From Phoenix dactylifera (taxonomy: Eukaryota; Streptophyta; Magnoliopsida; Arecales; Arecaceae), in the NCBI RefSeq assembly GCF_009389715.1, contig NC_052399.1:9054585-9118584 (forward strand): a stretch of DNA of 64,000 nt, given 5' to 3'. Made by a program: the position numbers and the translations under genes. Shown here piece after piece: positions 25,320-38,342 of this stretch. The first letter of the stretch is position 1, and every line of letters begins with the position of its first letter. The notes beneath the pieces were generated by a model. That model was not told the DNA's origin. It ran no database searches and saw nothing but the letters and a program-made list of their open reading frames with translations.

Positions 25320-26290
25320 TGTGATATGAACTGAGCTTGAATAAGCTTTTTATCAACTCTAACTGAGCTTCTGTTTATTTTTACGAGTCTCAAGGGAGAT
25401 GTTATCTGTCGAGAAAATTTGGCCCGAGTACTTCGAGAAAAAGAAAACCTGCATTTAAATCGCCAAGAGGTAGGCAGGACTTAAATGCTTCTTGACATCA
25501 AAAATATTTTTTTTTTGGTTAAAAAAAAGAAGGCCTAAGATTGGCTTATTTAGAAGTTAGCCTTAATTAACATATATTCCAGCTCTATACGAACTAGGAC
25601 TTATCCTAATGGTCACACCCTTAAATTTAGTAAATATAGGTTCTGGGTTTGAATAAAGAACTGGGTAACCATAGTTCGCGTAAGTCTCCCAATCTTTCTC
25701 TCTTTTTTTTTAAAAAAAAAAAATCCAAGTCAGCTCATTTTCTAGCCAAATCAGGCTTGAATTGAGTTTGTTATTGAGTTGAATTTAAGCTGTTCGTGGT
25801 CAGTAGGATGTCATTAAGCTGAGCTTGAACCAGATTAGATCTGATCAAGCTTTGTATGAAATTAATTTTGAGTTCGAATCCTAGGATTAAGCTTGATTTC
25901 TTTATTATTATTTCGAGCACAATTCAAGCTTAATTTTAAATCAAGCTAAAAATGAGCCTACTCAATCAATTTAAGAAACCTAAATCGAGCTGAAAACAAC
26001 TCAAGATGAAATCAATCTCCTAAATGGAAGCTTGATTCTTGATTTCAAGTTTTGGTTCAAGATTCGGTTCGAGTCTAAATTAACATTTAATCAAACCAAA
26101 GATAAAGGAATACGCTAGTCAAAACTTTAATCCAATAATTTATCCTGTATAAAGTATAATCAATATTATATATATTTATAATTTAAAAATATCCGAGCTC
26201 GATTGAACTGGGTAGATTTCTAGCTCAGGTCAAAATTAATTCTAACCTGTTTTTCTGGTTCTCCTGCTAAGCTTGGGCTGCTCGGCTTGT
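25320..26290. repeat. AAGCTTGA/TCAAGCTT-rich degenerate region
   Basis: Many copies of TGAGCTTGA, TCAAGCTT, AAGCTTGATT and CGAGCTCGATT in both orientations over about 1 kb. This resembles decayed subterminal repeats of hAT elements, such as the GAGCCCGAGC blocks of the hAT at 47611-51644. No termini or transposase were found. Confidence 0.4.
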
Positions 26291-28670
26291 TGGAGGCCCT
26301 AATGATCAACATAGTCTATGGGAAGCCTTAGTCTTGTCTAATGTTTTGCCCCCTCCTTCCATTTTGTTTCAATAAAGGCATAGCTTTTGTTAACTTTGGT
26401 GGGTTGCAAAAGAGAATATTTTCTCTAGTCCTTTTCAAATTAAGCACTACATCTCTCTTAAGCAACAGATCACTTGCCCAAAAAAAGATAATACAAACAA
26501 TGAATTAATTAACATAATAAAACCATAATGATTGGTAATGCCTATCCACACCCACAACTTCTTTATGGAGACCTAACAATTATGGTGCTCTTTGGTTGGT
26601 CCATTCCATTTGGCGGCTTACTTTGCTGGAACAGATGCCTTTAGATTACGCCACTACCCAATTTTTTCATAAGACCCCTCCATTTGAGGAAAATGGCAAG
26701 GTTGTCAGCTTTGTCTTCTTAAAGCTTTTCACTGTTTAATACCCTTATTCTTCCCAAAAGCGGAATTATTCAAATTAAACCACTGCGTCATCACCACCTT
26801 GTGACTAACATACGCAACTAGAGGGCCTACTAGGTGCAAAAGTATCTTTTTTAGGGTGCGGGAGGCCACCTATCAAATGGTGAGTGACTGGGATTCTCGC
26901 GTGAGTGCTCCTTCACCTCTAATCCTAATCTTGGATTGAGCCAAACAAAAAAAATTAAAAAAAAAAAAGTAGGTCACAATGGATGATGAGCGTAATTTTT
27001 GAGTTTGAGTCGAGTTTAAAACATGATCAAGACTGAGTTTAGAGATCTGAGTTCGGCTGAGCCCTTAAACCTGCTAATTCTTATCGGAGGTGGTCTTAGT
27101 AGGAAATTTTTTTGTTGATTATAATGAGACGGTTGGGGATGCTACAACTTTGAGTGGTTAAGCTAAAAAAACATGTCAGTTCTGGTGGTCATACAGCATT
27201 ATATTCGGCAGACAATCAGACATTGAGATGCATGTATCATCTATAGACTATAGTTAATATACTTATGGATTTTGATTAGTTTTGATACACCTATGCAAAT
27301 CATACTCTTCTCCCACTAATGAAATCTAGATATGGCACTCAAGTATAAAATATGCCGCAACTTTTCTTTTTCATCTTGACATCTTGAAGGTGCAAATATA
27401 TTTATATTTTAGTTAGATAGATAAGGTGAATATTATTTGATACACGATTGCATGAGTTTGTTCAAGATTTGGTCACCAAACTTATGGGTCATATATTTTG
27501 TAATATTCGTCTTTTAGAAATATCAAAATTTCATTATCATGTTTTGCAAGGATGGAGCAAATAACTCTTGGGTAGAGCTTGAAGTAGGAGACAGTTTGTC
27601 CTTATCTATGATTCTATAGCTGTTTATGAAAATAATTCTTCAAAACTTGTGATCGAACTTGAGGATTGCTTGATTGATATTGGATTTGCCGGCATATTGA
27701 TTGGATCAAGCAGCAAATCAGATGCTTTCAATGAACCAATTTGTCCGAACATGACCCTGATATTTTAATCTTAGAAATTGAACACTATTGAGTTTTGAAA
27801 CTACATCTTAAAATATTTTGATGTCAATTAGATGGTACTTTCAACTACGTACTATAAGATTTAATAATTTCAATCTATAATTTGATTACAAATTTTTTGC
27901 TTTCCTATTTCAAATATTAATTTCAGTTATATTTCCATCTTTATTTCATATTTATGAACTAATTTGTTCGAACCCCTCTCGCTACCTGCATCAATAGAAA
28001 TTAGAAGGAACTAATTCTAATATTATCTTGTTTCTTTACCTCAACCCTCTTGCATGGCTTTCTTATGCTCCCCCTTTTTTTTTCAATGATTCTTTCTTTT
28101 ATTAGGTTGTTTTGGTTGGAGAAAAAGAAAAAATTATAATAGTGAAAGTTATGCTTGTTGGTATAGTTATTTTACAAGCTATGTCGATTTTTGTTTGGTT
28201 TAAAATTCTTGTTCCTATTTTATATAACCCATGGTCATGTTTAGTTGCAGAATGAGAAATGAGGTTGCTTTTCGGTATCAGATGGACAAATAAACATTTT
28301 TAATCTTATTATCTTTCACTTGGCTATATATCTTTTTAGGCATTTTATTTAAATAAATAATCGAGCAACTAAACAGTGTGCCAATAATATGCCTATACAA
28401 GCATGAAAACTTTGCCTAATGCTTATAGTTGTACTAAAAATGATTTCTAAAACTGACAGTTACCTCACAAGAATTTCAAGCAAAACTACTGATGTAATTT
28501 TCTAACAATATAGGTAAAATACCATATTTATCTTAGCGCAATAGTAAAATTACTCTAATGCGATTTGGGTTTCAAATGTTTGAAAATACGAAAACAGCCT
28601 CTTTTTTTTTTTTACGCACGTTGAGAGCCTCGTGCACCGAAACATCCTTCTTTTATGGATAAATGGCATA

Positions 28671-28840
28671 CTTTATTATTTGTCTTCTTTTCATATTTAT
28701 AAATAAAAAATGGGAGAGATTCAAACAAATTCACCTATGTCATAATATGTATGTGTAATACTTCATTATTTGTCTTCTTTTCATATTTATAAATAAAAAA
28801 TGGGAGAGATTCAAACAAATTCACCTGTCATAATATGTGT
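28671..28840. repeat. 90-bp tandem duplication
   Basis: A unit beginning CTTTATTATTTGTCTTC is repeated starting CTTCATTATTTGTCTTC at 28761. Only a few bases differ, so the duplication is fairly recent. Confidence 0.9.
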
Positions 28841-29302
28841 ATCCATTGCTTATAGTTCAATTAGAAATAACAATAAGAAGTGAAGGACAGTTTTATCCAT
28901 TGTGAAAAATGAGCTGGTATAAATTGAAATATTTATGACAGGAATAGGTTATAACATGTTAGATCCATTGCTCACCAGACTGAGCGTTGGATCTACTTCT
29001 CCGCTTGAGACGCGATAACCATGGAAGCGCGGATGTCGGCAACCGTTAGCCGTGCCCGATTCATGAGAAACTTTAGGAGTCCAGGCCAAGGAATAAAAAA
29101 TGGCACCCCCAACCACTCGGATCGCGGTTGTAGCCAACATCAACTTTCCAAACCTCCTGCACCTCTAACATGCCAATATAACCCAAGAATCCCCCAATTT
29201 AATTCATGAAAATTTATTTTCCTCAATTTTCTGAGTTTTCCTCTTTAGATTGTTCTTTTATTATTGTAAACCCATCTATATGCATATTTATCGTTGTTTC
29301 AG

Positions 29303-29668
29303 ATGTCAGAAATTCGTCCGCAAATTCCTATGGAAGACACTGACACTGCAAAGGATTCTAGCAATTTAGTTTATAACTCTCATAAGGTGCAACTACTTCT
29401 CATAAGGCTGAGGCTGGCCGAGCAGCCTTCCACAATTGCACGCTTGGTCAGGCTATTCGATGCGGTACAAGGGAACCACGTTTTTCAGCAAAACAAAGCG
29501 CGCCCACCTCGGTCACCGCAGCCACAAGCCAAAAAGCATCGCGGCAGCCATGATTTTGGTGGAAACGGAGAGCCGGCCGGCTTCTTACAGGAGGCAGAGG
29601 TCGATGAGGAAGGGGAGGTGATGTCAGAGCTTGTGGCAGTTCAAAAGCCCATTGATACTTCACAATGG
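29303..29668 (+). CDS. Possible exon, function unknown
   Basis: An open frame runs from MSEIRPQIPMEDTDTAKD, just after a good acceptor (GTTGTTTCAG, 29302), to a possible donor after QWR (GAG|GTGCC, 29668). Content is clearly richer in GC (about 50%) than the surrounding AT-rich spacer. The product is polar, with an acidic stretch (EAEVDEEGEV). No domain was recognised. The preceding block 28975-29200 is also GC-richer. It could be an exon of an unrecognised gene, an old gag-like remnant, or chance. Confidence 0.25.
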
Positions 29669-29699
29669 AGGTGCCTTCTCATGTTATATTTAAAAATCT

Positions 29700-31500
29700 G
29701 ATATTAACCCTTAAAGGAATCTTATGACAAATGGATCTTCCTATCAGATTTTGTCTATATTATATAAGCTACATATTGACTTCAATAATATCAATAAAAT
29801 TGACAATAACACCTATGGTATTAGAAAAAATAGAGCTAAAACAACATTTTGCTTATTTTATATGTACAAAAATAGTTAAGAAAACATAAGCTTATTTCTT
29901 CATTACTTACAATTTTAGAGATCAACTGTTATAACAACCTACCTCCATAAACAGTCTGGAAATCTATATTTGCATACCATTCTAAAATATTGTGTGGAAA
30001 CAATTAAAATAGCACCCAACCTACCTCTTGCTCCATCAAATATACACTTGTTTGGACATTTTTCCCAAGCAACTTGAAGCATCCAAAAAAACAACTAGCA
30101 TCATTGATCGATCCCATCAAGCTTACTTTATTGGTTGATTCTATTGGCAAATGAGGAGTTTATCTGTATGTATGCTTCTAAAATCATTCTACTTTTGTAA
30201 TGACATCCCCCACACCAGATATTTGACTGATGCCATTCATAAATAATTTTAAGTATCAAATAACCAATCTATCCTTTTACATCAGTATCCTTGAAAAGTT
30301 CATGCAAAAAAAAAAAAAACTCTTTATAATACAAACTTAAGAATAATAAAATCATTTACCCTTAATTACTTATAACACTATCTTCCAGAAATCAGATGGG
30401 TTTAACATGCAACAAACCATATTTGGAAGGATGGCATACAAAAATCCTACGAAAATATCAATAAAACTATATGGTGCAATAAACAATGGATAAAACATAC
30501 CATTTGTCAATACACGGACTTCAGATCAATAATCAATACACCATTTCAAGTCTGTAGGTATAAATAAGTAAACTCAAGGTCCCAAACCCAAATCAATAAC
30601 AATTTGAATTCATATATGGAATTCAATAGGTTACCCTGCCCCTTTTACTTTTTCGACCGCAACTCAAGACTTCATGTTGGGTTTGGGTTGAATGGGTGGG
30701 CTACCAGCCCACATTGCCGATTTCCACCACTATGCAACATGGCTGGATGTGGCACTCACAGTAACCACAACCAAGAAGGACGAGAGAGAGTGAGAGAAGC
30801 ATGCGGTAGTGGGAGAAAGTACACAAAAAATCGGTGCAATTGGAGATCGAGTACACTCTTTTTTACTATTGCTGCACCAAACTAGTTAAGAAAACATCAT
30901 CCGAACATCGCCATGGAAAATTAAGGAATGATTGATGACTCCATGGTGATGCTAAATCACAGCTCAAGCAGAAATAATTATGGTATATGTCGTTCGAAAA
31001 AGAACAAATTTCATGGAATAAATAATTTGCCAAGTAACAATTCCAAGCATAACCATACCATAACAATATCATAATTGTCTCATGTGGAATGTGAATGCCC
31101 AACACATTGCAACAACCGGAGATCCAATCATGAGCATAACTCATTTGAACCAACACCTATACTATTTGACACACAAAAAAATACCAGCTTACAGTATAAC
31201 AAACTTCTTGGAGCAACAACACAAGGATCAATTTTGACAGAAAACCAGTATCCCTTTTTCCAATCATATTCTAGGTAATTCAAACATGGGCTAGAAAAAG
31301 ACAGCAGGAAAATCTTGATGAAAGTTTATCCAATTCATTGACATATTCTAATAAAACAAACTCTTCCATCACTTAGATGATTCACAACTTCCAAAATTAA
31401 TTTGCCAGCAAAAGCACAAACTAAACTTTAAATTATGTAGACCTCATTGTTTCATTGTAAGCAAACACATTGGTAGCATCAGGAAAAAAAAGAAGGAAGC
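29700..31500. other. AT-rich spacer downstream of the eS27 gene
   Basis: No gene recognised on either strand. The last part (about 31400-31511) should hold the 3' UTR and poly(A) site of the eS27 gene, which reads on the minus strand. Confidence 0.5.
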
Positions 31501-31511
31501 ACACACCATCC

Positions 31512-32388
<877 letters not shown>

Positions 32389-32420
32389 CTCGTGGAAGTG
32401 GAGAGGAAACTGTAGAGATG

Positions 32421-32460
32421 GATCGGATGGGATGGGATGGGATGGGACGGGACGGGACGG
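32421..32460. repeat. GGGAT/GGGAC tandem run in the eS27 5' UTR region
   Basis: Seven or more consecutive GGGAT/GGGAC pentamers on the plus strand. The eS27 mRNA would carry the complementary C/T-rich tract between its 5' end and the start codon. The plus strand has more than four GGG runs with 2-nt loops, which satisfies the G-quadruplex pattern. Confidence 0.9.
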
Positions 32461-32523
32461 CAAGCCCCCCTCTGAAACCGAGAGAGCGGCAGAGAAAGCA
32501 AGGAGGGGAGGGTGGGGAGGATC

Positions 32524-32552
32524 AAACCCTAACGTCTCCGAGGGGATTTATA
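32524..32552 (-). promoter_or_regulatory. eS27 TATA box and telo box
   Basis: TATAAAT on the minus strand is at 32546-32552. The telo box AAACCCTAA (plus strand, 32524-32532) lies about 15-25 bp downstream of it, near the expected transcription start, which is typical for plant ribosomal protein and EF1A genes. Confidence 0.8.
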
Positions 32553-32623
32553 GGGGTGAGTGTTCGGCCGTTCGTTCGTTTGATCGGACGAGGTTGATCG
32601 TAGACGGCCTTTTTTAGAGATCG

Positions 32624-32647
32624 TGGGCTGGAAATATGGACTGGGCT
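32624..32647 (-). promoter_or_regulatory. Site II elements (TGGGCY) of the eS27 promoter
   Basis: Two TGGGCT motifs (32624-32629 and 32642-32647), 18 bp apart, lie 70-100 bp upstream of the TATA box. Site II (bound by TCP factors) plus telo box is the known signature of plant translation-machinery genes. Confidence 0.7.
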
Positions 32648-32659
32648 GAGGCCGCTCCC

Positions 32660-33248
32660 TGGCCCCCACTTGGAAGCGTGCCATTAGATTGTGTCAAAAT
32701 GGAAGCCCCATTTAATGGAATTATATCCAAGTTTAAAAGTTTTTACATGAATATTCTCCTAAATATCAAAACTTTTATATGAATCCTTTTTAAAATTGAT
32801 ATTTTCATATATATACCCTCATAAAATACTTATTTTACTATTCTACCATTTTTTTATTGTTATTTTTACATATATATTCACACCATCTAACGCCGTTAAA
32901 AAGTTAACAGTTTCAAATTAAAATAACTAAAATATTTTTAATGGGTAGATATGCAAAAAAAAATATCTATAAAGCGATCGCGATATAAAACAATGTAATT
33001 TCAAAATTTTATATTATTTTTAATTAAAATAAATATGGTTTTTATTAATGGTGTTAGAAGAATCGTTATATTAGGGGCATTTGTATAAAAACAGTATTTA
33101 TAAGGATACAAAAATAAAAAAAATTAAAGAGGGTATTTATGCAAATTTGAATTTTTAAAAGGATATTTACAAAAAAAAAAACTAAGTTTAAATACCAAGA
33201 AAAACCTTGCTTCACATATCAGTGATGCTGTGAGGCTTTAGTTTTGTG
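32660..33248. other. AT-rich spacer
   Basis: Short repeated AT-rich words (TTTTTAAA, ATATTTA) and poly(A) runs only. No gene or RNA gene was seen. Confidence 0.5.
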
Positions 33249-35220
33249 TGTCGAGAAAAATAAAATTATGCATGTATGTTATAATGTTTTAATGATCACA
33301 AAATTACCTAGTTCAAATATTGCATATTATGTGTGTAATGTGTTTAGCTTGATCTTATAAAAAATTGTTTAAGTTGATTGGGCTTAATGATCATATAATT
33401 TTAGATTAATCTATAGTATTATTCAACCTGCCAACTAATAAGATTCGGTCAATCCATTAAGATAAATATACTTCAATATGCTATGAATTCCATTTGATTA
33501 ATTTAATGTATGCTCTTAGAGTCAAGAGATTAATCAAAAAAATCAATGATTATGATTAAATTAGGATTGTCTCTAATAATTTTCGTCCAACATAAAATAT
33601 GGCAACAAATCATTAATATACTTGAACACATGTAAAACATATATGCAATTCTATTTTTGGTAAGTTTCTTAAAGACGTACTCTTTATATTTTGAACATTT
33701 GACTAACCAAATGATTTCAAAAAATTACAAACTTTATATCATTGAAAAGCTAATGAAATAAGCTTTTCAATGGTATCAATATTGATAGAGTTTGAATGAA
33801 AATCGAATACAAAATAATAAGATCTTTGTACACTCTCAGTTTAAATCTAATTTTTGTAAACTTTGAAATTATGTTGTCATATCTTATTTTTATGTCATCA
33901 TATTATTATAAATTATATTAACTAACATTTATTTGTCAAGTGTGTGTGTGTTCTCCCATTTACAGCCCTATCTAAAGGTTATTTGGGATTAATATCCCAA
34001 ATGGTCCACTAGTTACACCTGATTTTGCCATGTGTGCAAAATCTAAGTAATTTTGATTTTATTTATCAAATCTCTCTAAATAGAGTGTAAAAAAATTTTA
34101 GAAAAGTGTATTTACTGATTGAAGAGAAAGAAACTTCATCCATTCCATCAAAAGTATGAATAACACAAGCAAATCAACCAAATCAAGCTTGAATGGTCCA
34201 GATGATGTCATGTGTGCAAAATTCAAATGATTTTTGATTTTATTTATCAAATCTCTCTAAATGGAGTGTAAGAGAACATTGGAAAAGTATGTTTGCTAAT
34301 TAAAGAGAAAGAAATTTCGTCTATTCCATCAAGAGCATAAATAACACAAGCAAATCAACCAAATCAAGCTTGAATGGTCTAGATGATGTCATGTGTCATC
34401 CTAGTCATGTTGAGAAATCATCTTATCACAAGAAGGGGACGTCCAAGCCATATGTTGAAGCATGTCAACCACACTCAAACATGTGCAAAATTCATGTCAA
34501 TTCATGAAAAGCAAGATCAATTTGAGCATATGTTGATTGAAGAAATCAAACCAATCAAGCCAATCATGCCTTATGGTTGAAGATTGATGGGAATCAAGCC
34601 TTAAATGCCCTCCAATGTTTCTTGCCCCCTCAAGCCTATAAATAGAGACCTTTGGTGAAGTCTCAATACACACCACTTAGCCAAAACATCCCTCTCTCAA
34701 CCAAGTTCTCATCTTTTCTCATAATGCTCTCATATTGCTTCTATTGTGCTCTTATTTTATTATTGTGAGAGAATTGTATAGTAAGCTTATTTGTATTAGA
34801 TTTGTGCGAATCAAAGTTTATAATTGTGAGAGCAAGCTTGTGAGGTATCAAGCTTGTGAACTTTATATTCAATCTAATAAAATACTAGATTGGAGAGTGC
34901 AACTTGGTAGTTTTCAAGTTGTGGTGCTGTTGCAAGTTGGCGGTCTCCAACTTGGATGTTGTAAAGAGTTTTACAACTAGTAAAACCTCAAGACGGGGTT
35001 GTCCTTGGGAGAAGGTGGATGTAGGCAAGGGTTTGGCTGAACCACCTCATAATATTGGCTTCATCTCTTTATCCCTATCTCTCTTTACTTATGTTTATAT
35101 ATCTTATTTAGTTGGCTTGATTACTGAGATTTACTATTATTGTGATTGTTTAGTATTTATTTTAAGTTGTCATTGTTTTTATAGACACCTAATTCACCCC
35201 CCTCTTAGATGTTAATTTCA
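33249..35220 (+). repeat. 5' LTR of copia fossil 2
   Basis: Direct repeat with 38343-40315. Holds an internal tandem duplication of about 180 bp (ATCTCTCTAAATGGAGTGTAA-type unit at about 34021-34200 and 34201-34383) and a promoter-like CCTATAAATAGAG at about 34635. Confidence 0.9.
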
Positions 35221-38200
35221 ATTGGTATCGGAGCTTGGTCTCTATTGTGTGCTAAATTGCTTAGAGTAAAGATCCTATTACAATGGCCAGTGGTAGTTTA
35301 TCTATTAATATACCTTCTTTCTTCAATGGTTCTAACTATAGTTATTGAAAGAATGGCATGACTAGATACATACAATCTCTTGATTTTGAATTATGGGATA
35401 GGATTGTTGATGGTCCTTACATTCTAATGAAAACTGTTAATGATGTTCAAGTACCTAAAGAAAAAAAGAATATGATAAAGAAAATAGAAGGCAAATGTCT
35501 CTTAATTGTAAAGCAATGCATGTCTTACAATGTGCTTTTGGACATAAATCAGTCCAACAGGATATCTATATGCAATTCAGCTAAAGAGATTTGGGACAAA
35601 CTTGAAATAGGTCATGAAGGAACAAGCCAAGTCAAGGAGTCCAAAATTGACATCCTTACCATGAAGTATGAGCTATTCAAGATGGAGCCTCATGAAGACA
35701 TGAAAGGTATGTTTACTCATTTCCCTATGAAGCAAGTTTGGAGGAAAGTCCTATGGGCTTTACCTAGTCAATGGGAAGCTAAAAGAACAGCCATAATAGA
35801 AGCCTTCAAAAACCAAGAGGGTCACAACCTTGAAGAGCTCATGGTATGCCTCTTAACCCATGAACTTACTATGAAGACAAGAGAGGAAATGGATAGTGCC
35901 ACATGCTCCAAAGGTAAGGTGATTGTCCTGAAATCACAAGAAGAATACACATCAAATGATGAAGAGGATGAGGATGAGGAGATAACACTTCTCACTCGAA
36001 AGTTTAGAAGAATATTCATCAAAAAGTATGGCAACAAGAACTCAAACAAAAGGTATAACTATCACTCTCAAAAAGGTGATCAAAACATGCAAGAAATTGT
36101 TTGTTATGGATGCAATAAGGCTGGACACATCAAATCTGAATGTCCATATGCAAAGAAAAAGAAAGAAGAAAAGAAAAAGAAGAAAGCTATGCTGGCAATA
36201 TGGGATGATAGTAGTGATAAATCAAATACTGATCAAGAGAAAGATGAAATCGCCAACCTATGCCTCATGGCCAAAGAGGATAATGATGCTGAAGAAGAGG
36301 TAAGTGGTTCTATCTCATTTGATGATTTACTTAGCGCCTATAATGATCTTGCAAGTGCCTTTATTAAAATAAAGAAGAGAAACAAACTATTGAAAAAGGA
36401 TAATGCTAGACATATGAATGCTGTTGAAATACACAAAGAAGAAATAAATAAAATAGCTTACAATGATGAGCATGAAAAAATTAAGAAAGAAAATGAAAAT
36501 CTGAAAGTTGAGATAGATGCTCTCAAGAAGACATTCTCTAAATGTTCATATAACAGTGAACAACTTGAGCATGCCTTGGCATGTAAAAATGTGTATTTGA
36601 TAAAGCTGATCTTAGTTATGAAAAAATGAATAATGTAAAACATTTTCAAAAATTCTTGGATGAAAAAGGTAATAGAAAAATAGATATTCATCCACTTGTT
36701 TATAAGACTAAATGTACTTATTGTTGTAAATATGGACATACTTCAAAATTTTGTAGAATTAAAAGGTATTCTCTAAAGAATGGTAGTAGGTATGCATGGG
36801 TTCCTCAAGGAACCAAAACCACTAACCTTGAAGGACCCTAAGGGATACCTAAATTTAGACAAAAATTCTCTTATAGGTATATCTCAAGGCCAAGAACATA
36901 TTTTATTTTTTAAAGGACTAAAACACAATCTCTTGAGCACAAGTCAATTGTGTGACAAGAAATATCATGTAGTATTTGAGTTTCACATTGTCTAGTTAGA
37001 AGCATTAAGAACAATGGTATAAAGTTTATTGGATATAGACACGACAACATTTATCTGGTGGATTTAAGTTTGCCATCATTTGAAAATGTCAATTGTCTAG
37101 TGTCCATAAACGCCAGTGATAGTGGGTTGTGGCAAAGAAGGTTCAGACATATTAAAATAAGCACTATAGCTAAAATTTCAAAAATGAATCTTGTTATCGG
37201 TCTTCCAAGCATCAAATATGATGCATGTCAACTTGGGAAGCAAACAAGAGCCTCATTTGAGAGTAAAAATATTGTCTCGACCACAATGCCTCTCCAACTC
37301 CTCCACTTTGACCTATTTGGTCCCTCTCATACTCTAAGTCTTGGTGGAAAGGCATATGCTTTTGTCATTGTTGATGACTTGTCTAAATTTATGTGGACAC
37401 TATTTTAGCCCATAAAAGTGATACTTTTGATACATTTAAAAACTTTGCTAAATTAGTTCAAAATGAAAAAAGAATTAAAATTAAAAGTATTAGAAGTGAT
37501 CATGGTGGTGATTTGATAATCATGCATTTGAAAATTCCTATATACTGTGATAACACTAGTACAATTTGTCTTTCTAAAAATTATGTACATCATTCTAGGA
37601 CTAAACATATTGATATTAGACATCATTTTATGCATAATCATATAGAAAAAGAAGATGTAGAATTGCACTTTATTAATACTAAAAATCAAATTGCAGGCGT
37701 TTTGATAAAACCTCTTGATGAAAATACCTACACTTTTTTAAGAAGTGAATTTGAAATGGTTGAATTGGAGCACATTGATTGAATTTCTTGCAGTCTAATT
37801 TTTCATGATAATTGAGTTCATATCCATACCTCTCACACGTTACCTTCTTCCTCCCTCTAATATTGAAACCACCAAAGATATCATGGAGTATGGAGTATGA
37901 AATTATTTTATTTTAAGTTTAATGCATATTTCAGGTCTTACTTAATTTGCTTTACTTATACATGTTATGCATAAGTTATGCATGTTTAATTATCACATGA
38001 TTGATTAAAGTTACAAAGGTTAAATAAGTTTGAATGCCCTTATTGTCACTACATAATTCAGCTTGAAATATTGTTTTGTCTTTATGCATGTGTAAGCCGA
38101 ATTCTTATGCTGGCATGTCCCTATGTTTTCATTAGATATTTCCGACAATGTATGCTACGTCATCTCTTTAAATACACCTTTTTGATTATCACAGAAAGGG

Positions 38201-38342
38201 GGAGACAATTGAGCTATAAATTATATGCAACTATTAAGGGAGAGCTATGACTCTATGACAAAGGGGGAGCAAAGCTTTTCAATTTGGCATTGACATATAC
38301 ATTTTTTAAAGCATGTTTTGTGATCATCAAAAAAAGAAAGAT

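Larger units (their letters stand above)
22220..28930. other. Gene-poor AT-rich spacer
   Basis: No coding gene or RNA gene was recognised over 6.7 kb. Open frames are all under about 65 codons. It holds poly(A) and poly(T) runs (24842-24853, 24895-24910, 25506-25516, 25706-25730), an AAGCTTGA-rich degenerate region and a 90-bp duplication (separate entries). Decayed transposon sequence is likely but could not be assigned. Confidence 0.6.

Noticed and set aside
28949-29209. GC-richer block with short frames on both strands, considered as an organellar insert
   Set aside because: Comparison from memory with chloroplast genes and tRNAs gave no match.
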